Assembly (NCBI RefSeq): GCF_010499245.1
Contig: NZ_JAAGOW010000001.1
Location: 3,100,001-3,164,000 of the forward strand
DNA: 64,000 nt
Direction: 5' to 3'
From: Variovorax sp. WS11
GTDB lineage: Bacteria > Pseudomonadota > Gammaproteobacteria > Burkholderiales > Burkholderiaceae_C
Positions within the stretch are counted from its first letter, which is position 1. The number at the start of each line of letters is the position of its first letter. The notes below the pieces were generated by a model. It saw only the letters and a list, made by a program, of their open reading frames with translations. It was not told where the DNA came from and searched no databases. The translations under genes were made by a program, and so were the position numbers. Positions 37,342-45,636 of the stretch are shown here, in pieces.

Positions 37342-38070
37342 ATGACCTACCAGCTCCACTACTGGCCCACCATCCAGGGCCGCGGCGAATTCGTGCGGCT
37401 CGCGCTCGAGGCGGCCGGTGCCGAGTACGTCGACGTTGCGCGCGAGCCGCCGGGCAAGGGCGGCGGGGAGTCCGCACTGGCGCAGCGGCTGAGCGACCCC
37501 GGTAATCCGCGCGCTTCCTTCGCGCCGCCCTTCCTGGTCGACGGCGATGTCGTGGTCGGCCAGACCGCCGCGATCCTGCTCTACCTGGGGGCACGCCTGG
37601 GCCTCGCCGGCATCGGCGAGCGCGACGGGCTGTGGACGCACCAACTGCAGCTCACCATCGCCGACGTGGTGGCCGAGGCGCACGATACGCATCATCCGAT
37701 TTCCGTCGGCGACTACTACGAGGACCAGCGCGAAGCTGCGCAGGCGCGCGCCAAGTGCTTTCGCGAGGAGCGCATTCCGAAGTATCTCGATTGGTTCGAG
37801 CGCGTGCTGCAGCGCAACCCGGCGGGGGACGTGCATCTGGTTGGAGACAGCTTGACCTATGCCGATCTGTCGCTGTTCCAGCTTGTGGCGGGGCTGCGCT
37901 ATGCCTTTCCCAAGGCCGCGGCGCGCGCATTGGGGCGCACGCCGGCGGTGGTGAAGCTGCATGCCAACGTCGCGCGGCGGCAGCGGGTGCGGGAGTACCT
38001 GCAGAGCGCGCGGCGGATTGCGTTTAATGAGGAGGGGATCTTCAGGTGTTATCCAGAGCTGGATGGTTGA
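37342..38070 (+). CDS. Glutathione S-transferase family protein
   Basis: A 242-residue two-domain protein. The thioredoxin-like part has Y-W-P-T-I-Q-G-R-G-E-F-V-R-L-A-L-E (Tyr-type catalytic region) and G-Q-T-A-A-I-L-L-Y-L-G (GSH gamma-glutamyl site). The helical C-terminal domain has L-V-G-D-S-L-T-Y-A-D-L-S-L-F-Q-L-V, the N-capping box of GSTs. ATG 37342 follows GAAAGG; a second ATG at 37321 gives seven extra residues. Substrate unknown, no operon partner. Confidence 0.88.
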   Translation: MTYQLHYWPTIQGRGEFVRLALEAAGAEYVDVAREPPGKGGGESALAQRLSDPGNPRASFAPPFLVDGDVVVGQTAAILLYLGARLGLAGIGERDGLWTHQLQLTIADVVAEAHDTHHPISVGDYYEDQREAAQARAKCFREERIPKYLDWFERVLQRNPAGDVHLVGDSLTYADLSLFQLVAGLRYAFPKAAARALGRTPAVVKLHANVARRQRVREYLQSARRIAFNEEGIFRCYPELDG

Positions 38071-38083
38071 GAGGGCTTGGGGC

Positions 38084-38569
38084 TCATGGTGCTTCAAGGG
38101 GCAAGGTGAGTTTTGACTGCGAGGGTGAGGGATCGTCCGGCGGGTCCAGCCTGAAGGTAATGGGCTGACGAAGCCGCACCTTGACCGGTGTGCCACGGTA
38201 GGTGTGAGGGCGGAATTTCCATCGACTGACGGCACTGACTGCCGCGTCTGCCAGGAGTTTGTGTGGCTCGCCGATGACGGTCGTCCGAGCCACATTGCCG
38301 CGCTCATCGACTTCCAACTCGACGATGACTCTTCCTTTAATGCCTGTTCGCCTCGCCTCCTCCGGATACTGGGAAGGCACTCCGTGCAAGATTCGAGTTG
38401 GCTGGTCCAGTCCAAGCGCGCCCTCTCCTGGAGCGGATTCTTCCAGGAGTGCTGCTGCAGCTTGTTCAAAGCTCAGGAACTTGGACCCTCCTATTGAATG
38501 CGTCGGAGGCTTGCTTGTGCAGCCAGCCAGCAAGGAGGTAAGTATGAGGGGGAGCAGTAAAGGTCGCAT
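38084..38569 (-). CDS. TonB C-terminal-domain lipoprotein
   Basis: A 161-residue lipoprotein with signal L-L-L-P-L-I-L-T-S-L-L-A-G-C (Cys about residue 17) and a TonB_C domain: P-S-Q-Y-P-E-E-A-R-R-T-G-I-K-G-R-V-I-V-E-L-E-V-D-E-R-G-N-V, then A-V-S-A-V-S-R-W-K-F-R-P. No cytoplasmic anchor or Pro-rich spacer is present, so classical energy coupling to ExbBD is unlikely. ATG 38569 starts the signal; a TTG nine codons upstream is less likely. No transport partner is adjacent. Confidence 0.8.
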   Translation of the reverse strand: MRPLLLPLILTSLLAGCTSKPPTHSIGGSKFLSFEQAAAALLEESAPGEGALGLDQPTRILHGVPSQYPEEARRTGIKGRVIVELEVDERGNVARTTVIGEPHKLLADAAVSAVSRWKFRPHTYRGTPVKVRLRQPITFRLDPPDDPSPSQSKLTLPLEAP

Positions 38570-38656
38570 CGCAGATGATCTTTTTTTTATGGGCAACCGA
38601 ATGTCAGCTGCTCGTTGATCCGGGTATGTTCGCCCCAGGTGTGCGCAGGAGGCCCA

Positions 38657-39997
38657 CTACTTGTCGTCAAAACCCAAGCAGGCGGTCACCAGCGGTTTCA
38701 TGGGCGGCCGATCCAACGTTTGCAGAAACGGCTGAATGGCACTGGCACTTTGGCGCAAGGAATCATCCTCGTTCAGGCAGACCTTTGAGCCATTCGCGTA
38801 GTAGGTGCGCGCCAGCCGATCGAAGCCGTCGTAGGTGTGCACGGTCAGGTTGTTCCTGGCGTCCTTGATGTTCTGCACGTAGTCGGCCGCGACCGTGGCG
38901 CCGCTCTGGGCGGAGGCCAGGTGGTTGGCGGCGTTGTAGCCGGCGGCGCTGGCGAGGTCGATGCCGCTCTTGAAGGTGTGGGGCTTGTAGCTGGGGTCAA
39001 AGACGACCCAGCTGCCGTTGATCTTGGCCTTGACCCAGATGTGCTCGAAGGACACGTCGGTCAATGCGGCCACGGTGCCGGGGCAGCTGCCGGCGCTGGT
39101 GGCGTTGATCTCGTAGACGGGGATCTGGGCCTGGCCGAGAAGGGACAGGACGCCGCAGGCGTTGGCGGTGCTCACGCCCCACCACTCGGCCAGCTGCGCG
39201 GCGCTGAGCTTGGCGATGCCGCGCACGTAGTTGGCCTCGAAGCCGGAGGCGCGCAGGAGTTCGACCATGAGCATCGCCTGATCGTGGGCGGTGGCCTGGT
39301 TGTCCAGTACCGAACCGAGGGGGCCTTTTTGCGATCCGAAGACGGGGTAGTACTCGATGGCGTTGCGGACGTACTGGTAGATGAGGTCGGGGTGGTGGCG
39401 CAAGGAGCGCGCGAGCTCGGCGATGGAGGCCGGGCCCAGCGCGCTGGCGTCGCCGGAGATCTTCATGGCGGAGGCCATGGTCGAAGTCGATGTCGAAACC
39501 GTCGCCGAGGTCTTGCTGGTCTTGGGGGCCGCGGTGACGCCTTGATTGACGTTGGCCGGAAGCACTCTGGCCTTGAGGACACGCTGGGCGTCGGCGAAGC
39601 TGACCGGGGGCATGTTGGCGCGCAGGACGCCGGGTGCGGGGGCGAACTCGCTGGTGCTGCCGGGTGCAGTAGCACCGCGGGCGGAGGCGCCGGACTCCTT
39701 GGCACCGTCCTTGAGGGCCTCGCGCCGCACCGGGTCCTTGGCCGTGGGAAGGTCATCCGGCAGGTAGCGCAGGGCGGGCTGGCCGCTGGCGAAGTTCAGC
39801 GAACTGCCCGAACCCGCGGTGGCGTTGGAAGATGAACGCTGGCTGGCGTTGGCATTGACGGCGGGAACGCCGAGGGCGACGGCAGGCGATGCCGCCTTGC
39901 GAGCCACGCCGCTCTGGATTTGCGCGGCAGCGATGCCGCCTGCAAGCGATGTGGCAACGGCCACGACAACGGCGCAGGCGCGCGCGAGCTTGGACAT
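38657..39997 (-). CDS. Secreted transglutaminase-like protein with C-terminal YD-repeat remnant
   Basis: A 446-residue exported protein; the signal peptide ends near A-G-G-I-A-A-A-Q. A Ser/Thr/Ala-rich linker (30-180) precedes a transglutaminase-like fold with L-D-N-Q-A-T-A-H-D-Q-A-M-L-M-V-E-L-L-R-A-S-G-F-region, the His in F-E-H-I-W-V-K-A and the Asp in V-V-F-D-P-S-Y-K. The usual catalytic Cys before D-Q-A is not present (T-A-H instead). The end has one YD-type unit (Y-D-G-F-D-R-L-A-R-T-Y-Y-A-N-G). Such domains usually head very large RHS/YD proteins; here it ends abruptly. Confidence 0.75.
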   Translation of the reverse strand: MSKLARACAVVVAVATSLAGGIAAAQIQSGVARKAASPAVALGVPAVNANASQRSSSNATAGSGSSLNFASGQPALRYLPDDLPTAKDPVRREALKDGAKESGASARGATAPGSTSEFAPAPGVLRANMPPVSFADAQRVLKARVLPANVNQGVTAAPKTSKTSATVSTSTSTMASAMKISGDASALGPASIAELARSLRHHPDLIYQYVRNAIEYYPVFGSQKGPLGSVLDNQATAHDQAMLMVELLRASGFEANYVRGIAKLSAAQLAEWWGVSTANACGVLSLLGQAQIPVYEINATSAGSCPGTVAALTDVSFEHIWVKAKINGSWVVFDPSYKPHTFKSGIDLASAAGYNAANHLASAQSGATVAADYVQNIKDARNNLTVHTYDGFDRLARTYYANGSKVCLNEDDSLRQSASAIQPFLQTLDRPPMKPLVTACLGFDDK

Positions 39998-40076
39998 GGG
40001 AATTCCCCAGTTTTTTATGGAAAAGGAAATGAGCAGCCCTGCCCTCCAGGGCCGGGGCCGCGACAGCGCGCCGACG

Positions 40077-40361
40077 CTACGGCGTGGTGGTCACCACCGA
40101 GGTGCGATTGCCCCCGGGGTCGTAGCTGTAGGTGATCGTCGTGGTGGCGCTGCCGTTGCTGTAGACGGTGCTGGCCAATCGGCCCAGGGCGTCATACGCG
40201 AAGCTCACGGAGCCGGCGTGGGCCGCGAGAGCCGCGGCGCACAGGCCAGCGGCGAGGACGGTGCGGAACGGAATCCGGATCGATACACGGCGATCGGATG
40301 GCATCGACGTGCGCGAACTCGATGCGTGCGCTGGCGATGCAGCGGGACTTATATTTCTCAT
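40077..40361 (-). CDS. Small exported single-YD-repeat (RHS) protein
   Basis: A 94-residue protein with a long basic N-region and signal helix (T-V-L-A-A-G-L-C-A-A-A-L-A-A-H-A-G). The mature part is only about 40 residues and consists of one and a half RHS/YD units: Y-D-A-L-G-R-L-A-S-T-V-Y-S-N-G-S and Y-S-Y-D-P-G-G-N-R-T-S. ATG 40361 has AGGGG upstream. Normal RHS proteins have dozens of repeats, so this is either a mini-protein or a remnant. It lies 79 bases before the transglutaminase-like gene on the same strand. About 200 bases on its right (40362-40560) show no gene. Confidence 0.65.
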   Translation of the reverse strand: MRNISPAASPAHASSSRTSMPSDRRVSIRIPFRTVLAAGLCAAALAAHAGSVSFAYDALGRLASTVYSNGSATTTITYSYDPGGNRTSVVTTTP

Positions 40362-40560
40362 GGGGCCCCTGGCTTCTTGATGTGGCGCGGACTGTAGCCG
40401 AGCCAGGGGCGAATCAAATACTCGTTTTTTGTCGCGCAAAGGTTACCCGCTCGCCTCGTTCATGCACGACGCAAGACTCACAGGAGGCTCGTCAAATGTG
40501 ACTCGCCTTCAGTGTGCGAAGAGTGGCCGCGGAGGGCGGAGATGGAGCCCGAAACCCGAG

Positions 40561-41493
40561 TCAGCGCTCGTCTTCGCGCAGCCGCAGCGCCAGTTCATAG
40601 AGCGCATTGCGCGGCGCGCCGCTGATCTCTGCCGCAAGGCGCACCGCACTCTTCAGGGGCAATTCGCCCAGCAGCAGGCGCAGCACGCGCTCGCCCTCAG
40701 CGCTGTCGTCCGGCGGGGCAAGCAAGGGATGCAGCACCAGCGCAAATTCGCCGCGCGTGCGGTCGCGGCTGGCAGCCAGCCAGGCGGGCAGCGCCGCGGC
40801 GGCCGTCGTGGCGATCTCCTCGAATTGCTTGGTGAGCTCGCGCCCCACCGTCACGCGGCGTTCGCCCAATGCTGCGAGCGCGCGCGCCAGGGCCTCGATG
40901 CGATGCGGCGCCTCCAGTAGCAGCACGCTGCGCGGCTCGGTGGCGAGCGCCTGCACGGCGGTATCGCGCTCGCCGGCCTTGGTGGGCAGGAAGCCGGCGA
41001 AGACGAAGGCGCTCTCGGCATCGCCTGCCGCAACCAGGCCCGCGGCCGCGATCAGGGTGGTCACGCTGCTGGCGCCGGGCAACGGCAGCACGCGCAGGCC
41101 GGCGTCGCGCACGGCGGCAGCGAGGCGCGCGCCGGGGTCGCTGACGCCGGGCGTGCCGGCATCGCTGACGTAGGCGATGCGCTCGCCGGCTACCAGGCGC
41201 GCGACCACGCCCTGCGCCGCCTCGGCCTCGTTGTGCTGGTGCAGCGCAAAGAGCTGCGCCGAAGGCCGCTCGATGCCGTAGGCGCGCAGCAGGCTCTGCG
41301 TGTGGCGCGTGTCCTCGCAGGCCACTGCGTCGACGATCTGCAGCACGTGGAGGGCGCGCAGCGTGATATCGGCCAGGTTGCCGATCGGCGTGGCGACCAC
41401 GTAGAGCGCGCCTTCGGGATAATGCTGCGCGCCCGCGGCCTCGCGCGCAGCCTGCAGGGCCGCGGCGAAGGAGGCGGGGACAAGGGAGGTCAA
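40561..41493 (-). CDS. rsmI: RsmI, 16S rRNA (cytidine(1402)-2'-O)-methyltransferase
   Basis: A 310-residue SAM-dependent tetrapyrrole-methylase-fold enzyme that 2'-O-methylates C1402 in the ribosomal P-site. Motifs are L-Y-V-V-A-T-P-I-G-N-L-A-D-I-T, C-E-D-T-R-H-T, A-Y-V-S-D-A-G-T-P-G-V-S-D-P-G and G-F-L-P. The start is TTG 41493, supported by CTGGAG eight bases upstream; the next in-frame starts would remove the first strand. Its start codon is only two bases from that of divergent yraN. Confidence 0.93.
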   Translation of the reverse strand: MTSLVPASFAAALQAAREAAGAQHYPEGALYVVATPIGNLADITLRALHVLQIVDAVACEDTRHTQSLLRAYGIERPSAQLFALHQHNEAEAAQGVVARLVAGERIAYVSDAGTPGVSDPGARLAAAVRDAGLRVLPLPGASSVTTLIAAAGLVAAGDAESAFVFAGFLPTKAGERDTAVQALATEPRSVLLLEAPHRIEALARALAALGERRVTVGRELTKQFEEIATTAAAALPAWLAASRDRTRGEFALVLHPLLAPPDDSAEGERVLRLLLGELPLKSAVRLAAEISGAPRNALYELALRLREDER

Positions 41494-41495
41494 GC

Positions 41496-42380
41496 GTGTT
41501 TCTCCAGAACAAGAAGGTGGCCGGGGCCACCACCAAGCAGCGCGGCGACGCGGCCGAAGCGGCCGCGCTCGCGCATCTGCAGGCGGGCGGCCTGGTGCTG
41601 GTCGCGCGCAATTATCGAACTCCGGGCCGCGGGGGCGGCGAGATCGACCTGATCATGCGCGACCCGCGCGACGGCACCCTGGTGTTCGTCGAGGTGCGCC
41701 AGCGCGCCAGCGCGAGCCATGGCGGCGCGGCCTCCAGCATCACGGGTGTGAAGCAGCGGCGCATCGTGTTCGCGGCGCGGCACTACCTGAGCCGCCTGCG
41801 CACGCTGCCGCCCTGCCGGTTCGACGTGGTGCTGGTCGAAGCGCGCATCGAATGGATTCGGGCCGCCTTCGACGCGTTGATATCGTCCGGGTACCCTGGC
41901 CGCTCGACGCATTCAACGGGGGCAATAACCTTTTGTTGCGCCCCCCGCAGTTATCATCCCGCCCCATGCTCGAGCAACGGATCCAGCAGCACTTCATCGA
42001 CAGCGCAGACCTCAAGTACCAGGCCGGCCCGCTTCTCAGCAAACCGATCTCGCAGGCCATGCAAGCACTGCTCGCCTGCGTCACCAGTGGCGGGAAGATC
42101 CTCGCCTGCGGCGCGGGCGTCTCGGGCTTGTTGGCGGCGCAATTCGCCGCGCAGTTCGTCGGCCGCTTCGAACGCGATCGTCCCGGGCTCGGCGCCATCG
42201 CGCTGCCGCTCGATGCCATCGACCCCGCCGCCGACACGGCCGAGGTCGGCGACCCCGACCGTTTTGCGCGTCAGGTGCGTGCGCTGGGGCAGGGCGGCGA
42301 CGTGCTGCTGGCCCTCAGCGCCAGCGGCCAGTCGGCGGCCGTGCTGGCCGCGGTCGAGGCGGCGCACATGCGCGACATGA
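41496..42380 (+). CDS. yraN: YraN/UPF0102 endonuclease-like protein with lost stop codon
   Basis: The GTG at 41496 follows AAGGGAGG. The first 127 residues are YraN: A-T-T-K-Q-R-G-D-A-A-E-A-A-A-L, the nuclease-like core G-G-G-E-I-D-L-I-M-R-D, L-V-F-V-E-V-R-Q-R and the ending I-E-W-I-R-A-A-F-D-A. Family members stop at about this point. Here a TGA exists one base out of frame (41878-41880), so the frame runs on for about 168 residues of Ser/Pro/Arg-rich nonsense across diaA. A single extra T at 41877-41878 explains it. The functional core is intact; the tail is probably an artefact or a recent mutation. Confidence 0.8.
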   Translation: MFLQNKKVAGATTKQRGDAAEAAALAHLQAGGLVLVARNYRTPGRGGGEIDLIMRDPRDGTLVFVEVRQRASASHGGAASSITGVKQRRIVFAARHYLSRLRTLPPCRFDVVLVEARIEWIRAAFDALISSGYPGRSTHSTGAITFCCAPRSYHPAPCSSNGSSSTSSTAQTSSTRPARFSANRSRRPCKHCSPASPVAGRSSPAARASRACWRRNSPRSSSAASNAIVPGSAPSRCRSMPSTPPPTRPRSATPTVLRVRCVRWGRAATCCWPSAPAASRRPCWPRSRRRTCAT

Positions 42381-42595
42381 CCGTCGTGGCGCTGCTGGGC
42401 AATGCCGCGGGCGGCGGCGCCAGCAGCAGCAATCCCGGCGGCGCCGTCGGGCGCGCCTTGCGCGAAACCGATGTCCAGGTCTGCGTGCCGCACGAGCGCG
42501 CGGCGCGCATCCACGAAGTCCACCTGCTCGTGCTGCACTGCCTGTGCGACGGCGTGGACGCCCAGTTACTCGGAGAACAGGAAGGTTCCATATGA
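41966..42595 (+). CDS. diaA: DiaA/GmhA-like SIS-domain protein
   Basis: A 209-residue phosphosugar-isomerase-fold protein. The SIS domain has I-L-A-C-G-A-G-V-S-G-L-L-A-A-Q-F, D-V-L-L-A-L-S-A-S-G-Q-S-A-A-V and the late H-E-R-A-A-R-I-H-E-V-H-L-L-V-L-H-C-L-C-D. DiaA binds DnaA and stimulates timely replication initiation; GmhA makes heptose phosphate. The yraN-diaA-dolP order supports DiaA. Its stop overlaps the dolP start by four bases. Confidence 0.88.
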   Translation: MLEQRIQQHFIDSADLKYQAGPLLSKPISQAMQALLACVTSGGKILACGAGVSGLLAAQFAAQFVGRFERDRPGLGAIALPLDAIDPAADTAEVGDPDRFARQVRALGQGGDVLLALSASGQSAAVLAAVEAAHMRDMTVVALLGNAAGGGASSSNPGGAVGRALRETDVQVCVPHERAARIHEVHLLVLHCLCDGVDAQLLGEQEGSI

Positions 42596-43338
42596 CGACG
42601 ACATCCCTCCGGCGCCTCGCGCTGGCTCTGGCCGCGGGCACCGCCCTGGCCGCCGGCCTCTCTGCCTGCGTGCCGCTGGTGGTCGGCGGCGCCGCGGTGG
42701 TCGGCGCGGGCATGGTGGCGACCGATCGCCGCAGCTCGGGCGCGCAGGTCGACGACCAGGGCATCGAGCTGCGCGCGAGCGCGCGGGTGCGCGAGATCGC
42801 CAACGACCAGATGTACGTCAGCGTCACCAGCTTCAACCGCCAGGTGCTGCTGACCGGCGCGGTGGGCAACGAGGCCGACCGGCGCCGCGTCGAGGACGTG
42901 GTGCGCCGCGTGGACAACGTGCGCTCGGTGGTCAACGAGCTGACGATCGGGCCGCCGAGCACCTTCCAGCAGCGCTCCAGCGACACCTTGATCGTCGGGA
43001 AGATCAAGGCCTCGCTGCTCGACGCCAAGGACGTCTTCGCCAACTCCTTCAAGGTCGTCGTGGACCGCGGGACGGTCTACCTGATGGGCCTGGCCACGCG
43101 CCGCGAGACCGATCGCGCCACCGACATCGCACGCGGCGTTTCGGGCGTGGAGAAGGTGGTGCGCGTGGTCGAGATCGTCAGTGAGGCGGAGCTGGCCGGC
43201 CAGCCGCAGCAGGGGGGCACCGGCCCTGCGTCGGGCTCGCGCTCGAACGTGCCGCTGCCGCCGATGGAGCCGCTGCCGCCCGCCGGCTCTTCGCAGCCGT
43301 CCGGCGGCGCAGGTGCGATCGCCACCCCCGTCCGATAG
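42592..43338 (+). CDS. dolP: DolP (YraP), outer-membrane BON-domain lipoprotein
   Basis: A 248-residue lipoprotein with L-A-A-G-L-S-A-C lipobox (Cys about residue 22). Two BON domains are seen: V-Y-V/Y-V-S-V-T-S-F-N-R-Q-V-L-L-T-G-A-V with V-N-E-L-T-I-G, and F-K-V-V-V-D-R-G-T-V-Y-L-M-G-L-A-T with V-V-R-V-V-E-I-V. A Pro/Ser/Gly-rich tail of 50 residues is longer than in E. coli. DolP supports outer-membrane integrity. ATG 42592 overlaps diaA; earlier in-frame codons lie within diaA. Confidence 0.92.
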   Translation: MTTTSLRRLALALAAGTALAAGLSACVPLVVGGAAVVGAGMVATDRRSSGAQVDDQGIELRASARVREIANDQMYVSVTSFNRQVLLTGAVGNEADRRRVEDVVRRVDNVRSVVNELTIGPPSTFQQRSSDTLIVGKIKASLLDAKDVFANSFKVVVDRGTVYLMGLATRRETDRATDIARGVSGVEKVVRVVEIVSEAELAGQPQQGGTGPASGSRSNVPLPPMEPLPPAGSSQPSGGAGAIATPVR

Positions 43339-43349
43339 GGGATTCCAGG

Positions 43350-43386
43350 AACACCGCGGATCCGGCTTTGCCGGGCCGCTGGTGTT
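43350..43386. terminator. Long imperfect hairpin after dolP
   Basis: AACACC-GCGG-CCGGC pairs with GCCGG-CCGC-GGTGTT around a TTT loop, 15 pairs with small bulges, 12 bases after the dolP stop. There is no T-run. A second perfect 10-bp hairpin lies at 43415-43438 (CCAAGCCTGC / GCAGGCTTGG). The 175-base gap to 43513 contains no gene. Confidence 0.5.
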
Positions 43387-43513
43387 GCCCCCGGAAGGGC
43401 TGAAGGCCGCGGCTCCAAGCCTGCCTGCGCAGGCTTGGACGGCCTGAAGGGCAAGGCCTCTGGCCGCAGCGCGTTTGGCGGACCACACGAAGCGGGGGAG
43501 CCTGGGGGAGAGC

Positions 43514-44434
43514 TTATTTCAGCCGCGTGATCAGGCTCGAGGTGTCCCAGCGCTGCCCGCCGGCCTGCTGCACGGCGGCATAGAACTGGTCCACCAGCGC
43601 GGTGACCGGCAGCTGCGCGCCGTTGCGCCTGGCCTCGTCGAGCACCAGGCCGAGGTCCTTGCGCATCCAGTCGACGGCAAAGCCGAAGTCGAACTTGCCC
43701 TCGACCATGGTCTTGCCACGGTTGTCCATCTGCCAGCTCTGCGCGGCGCCCTTGCCGATCACGGCCAGCACCTCGTTCATGTCCAGGCCGGCACGCTGGC
43801 CGAAGGCGATCGCCTCCGACAGGCCCTGCACCAGGCCGGCGATCGCGATCTGATTGACCATCTTTGCGAGCTGGCCGGCGCCGCTGTCGCCGAGCCGGGT
43901 GACGGCGCGCGCGAAGGCGGCGATCACCGGCTTGGCACGCTCGAAGGCCGCCGCATCGCCGCCGCACATCACGGTCAGCACCCCGTTCTGCGCGCCGGCC
44001 TGGCCGCCGGAGACCGGGGCATCGATGAACTGCAGGCCGCGTTCGAGCGCAGCCTTGGACAGCTCACGCGCCACGTCAGCCGAGGCGGTGGTGTGGTCGA
44101 CGAAGACCGCGCCTCGGGCCATGCCGGCGAAGGCACCGTCCTCGCCCAGCACCACCGAGCGCAGGTCGTCGTCGTTGCCGACGCAGCTGAACACGATGTC
44201 GGCGCCGGCCGCGGCTTCGCGCGGGGTGGGCGCGTGGCGCAGGCTGCCCTTGGCCTGGGCGCCGAACTCCTGCTGCCAGGCGGCGGACTTCGCGGCCGTG
44301 CGGTTGTAGACCGCGACGCTGTGGCCGGCCAGGGCGAGGTGCCCGGCCATGGGGTAGCCCATCACGCCGAGGCCGAGGAAGGCGACCTTGTGCGCCGGGA
44401 TGGGGTCGTAGGTTTTGGGGTTGAGGCTGCTCAT
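43514..44434 (-). CDS. 3-hydroxyisobutyrate dehydrogenase-like NAD(P)-dependent oxidoreductase
   Basis: A 306-residue beta-hydroxyacid dehydrogenase. The Rossmann motif is V-A-F-L-G-L-G-V-M-G-Y-P-M-A-G-H-L; the substrate site is F-I-D-A-P-V-S-G-G-Q-A-G-A; and the catalytic Lys lies in G-A-G-Q-L-A-K-M-V-N-Q. The C-terminal helical domain contains F-A-V-D-W-M-R-K-D-L-G-L. It could act on 3-hydroxyisobutyrate, tartronate semialdehyde or a related acid; no context decides. ATG 44434 begins about 13 residues before the Rossmann strand. Confidence 0.88.
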   Translation of the reverse strand: MSSLNPKTYDPIPAHKVAFLGLGVMGYPMAGHLALAGHSVAVYNRTAAKSAAWQQEFGAQAKGSLRHAPTPREAAAGADIVFSCVGNDDDLRSVVLGEDGAFAGMARGAVFVDHTTASADVARELSKAALERGLQFIDAPVSGGQAGAQNGVLTVMCGGDAAAFERAKPVIAAFARAVTRLGDSGAGQLAKMVNQIAIAGLVQGLSEAIAFGQRAGLDMNEVLAVIGKGAAQSWQMDNRGKTMVEGKFDFGFAVDWMRKDLGLVLDEARRNGAQLPVTALVDQFYAAVQQAGGQRWDTSSLITRLK

Positions 44435-44471
44435 GAGGGCGAGCTTATCGCCCCTCGCCGCCTCGCCGCGT

Positions 44472-45608
44472 TCAGACGATCGCGAAGTGCTCGGTGCCCG
44501 CCGAGAGGTCGGTGGTGCGTGCGCGCTGGCTGTTGAGCTTGATCTGCAGCCGCAGGTCGTTGGCCGAGTCGGCGTTGCGCAGCGCATCCTCGAAGGAAAT
44601 CATGTTGGTCTCGAACAGGTCGAACAGCGCCTGGTCGAAGGTCTGCATGCCGAGGTTGCGGCTCTTCTTCATGATCTCCTTGATCTCGCCCACCTCGCCC
44701 TTGAAGATCATGTCGCTGATCAGCGGCGTGTTCAGCAGGATCTCCACCGCGGCGACGCGCCCGTGGCCGTCCTCGGTGGGAATGAGGCGCTGCGAGATCA
44801 GCGAGCGCAGGTTGAGCGACAGGTCCATCAGCAGCTGGGCCCGGCGCTCCTCGGGGAAGAAGTTGATGATGCGGTCCAGCGCCTGGTTGGCGCTGTTGGC
44901 GTGCAGCGTGGCCATGCACAGGTGGCCGGTCTCGGCGAAGGCCACGGCATGCTCCATGGTCTCGCGGTCGCGGATCTCGCCCATCAGGATGACGTCGGGC
45001 GCCTGGCGCAGCGTGTTCTTGAGCGCGGCTTCCCAGCTGTCGGTGTCGATGCCCACCTCGCGCTGCGTCACCACGCAGTTCTTGTGCGGGTGCACGAATT
45101 CCACCGGGTCTTCGACCGTCACGATGTGGCCGAAGGAGTTGTCGTTGCGCCAGTCGATCATCGCGGCCAGCGTGGTCGACTTGCCCGAGCCGGTGGCGCC
45201 CACCAGGATGCACAGGCCGCGCTTGGTCATCGATACGTCCTTCAGCACCTGGGGCATGCCCAGCCCGTCGATGGTGGGCAGCGTGGCCGGAATGGTCCGC
45301 AGCACCATGCCCACCTTGCCCTGCTGCACGAAGGCGTTGACGCGGAAGCGGCCGATGCCGGTGGGCGAGATCGCGAAGTTGCACTCCTTGCTGCGCTCGA
45401 ACTCGGCGGTCTGCCGATCGTTCATGATCGAGCGCGTGAGCGCCAGCGTGTGCTGCGCGCCCAGGGCCTGCTGCGACACCTTGGTGACCTTGCCGTCGAT
45501 CTTGATCGCGGGTGGGAAGTCGGCGGTGATGAACAGGTCGCTGCCGTTGCGGCTCACCATGAGCTTGAGCAGTTCGTTGATGAACTGGCTGGCTTGATCG
45601 CGTTCCAT
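44472..45608 (-). CDS. pilU: PilU, type IV pilus retraction ATPase
   Basis: A 378-residue hexameric secretion ATPase. Walker A is G-A-T-G-S-G-K-S-T-T, the Asp box E-D-P-V-E-F-V-H, Walker B G-E-I-R-D-R-E-T-M and the His box H-L-C-M-A-T-L-H-A-N-S-A. The N-terminal F-I-N-E-L-L-K-L-M-V-S-R-N-G-S-D-L-F-I-T and the longer C-terminus mark it as PilU rather than PilT. ATG 45608 begins this conserved N-terminus. It lies 28 bases downstream of pilT in the same operon. Confidence 0.93.
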   Translation of the reverse strand: MERDQASQFINELLKLMVSRNGSDLFITADFPPAIKIDGKVTKVSQQALGAQHTLALTRSIMNDRQTAEFERSKECNFAISPTGIGRFRVNAFVQQGKVGMVLRTIPATLPTIDGLGMPQVLKDVSMTKRGLCILVGATGSGKSTTLAAMIDWRNDNSFGHIVTVEDPVEFVHPHKNCVVTQREVGIDTDSWEAALKNTLRQAPDVILMGEIRDRETMEHAVAFAETGHLCMATLHANSANQALDRIINFFPEERRAQLLMDLSLNLRSLISQRLIPTEDGHGRVAAVEILLNTPLISDMIFKGEVGEIKEIMKKSRNLGMQTFDQALFDLFETNMISFEDALRNADSANDLRLQIKLNSQRARTTDLSAGTEHFAIV

Positions 45609-45636
45609 GTCGGTACTCCGGTGCGGGAAGGCTCGT

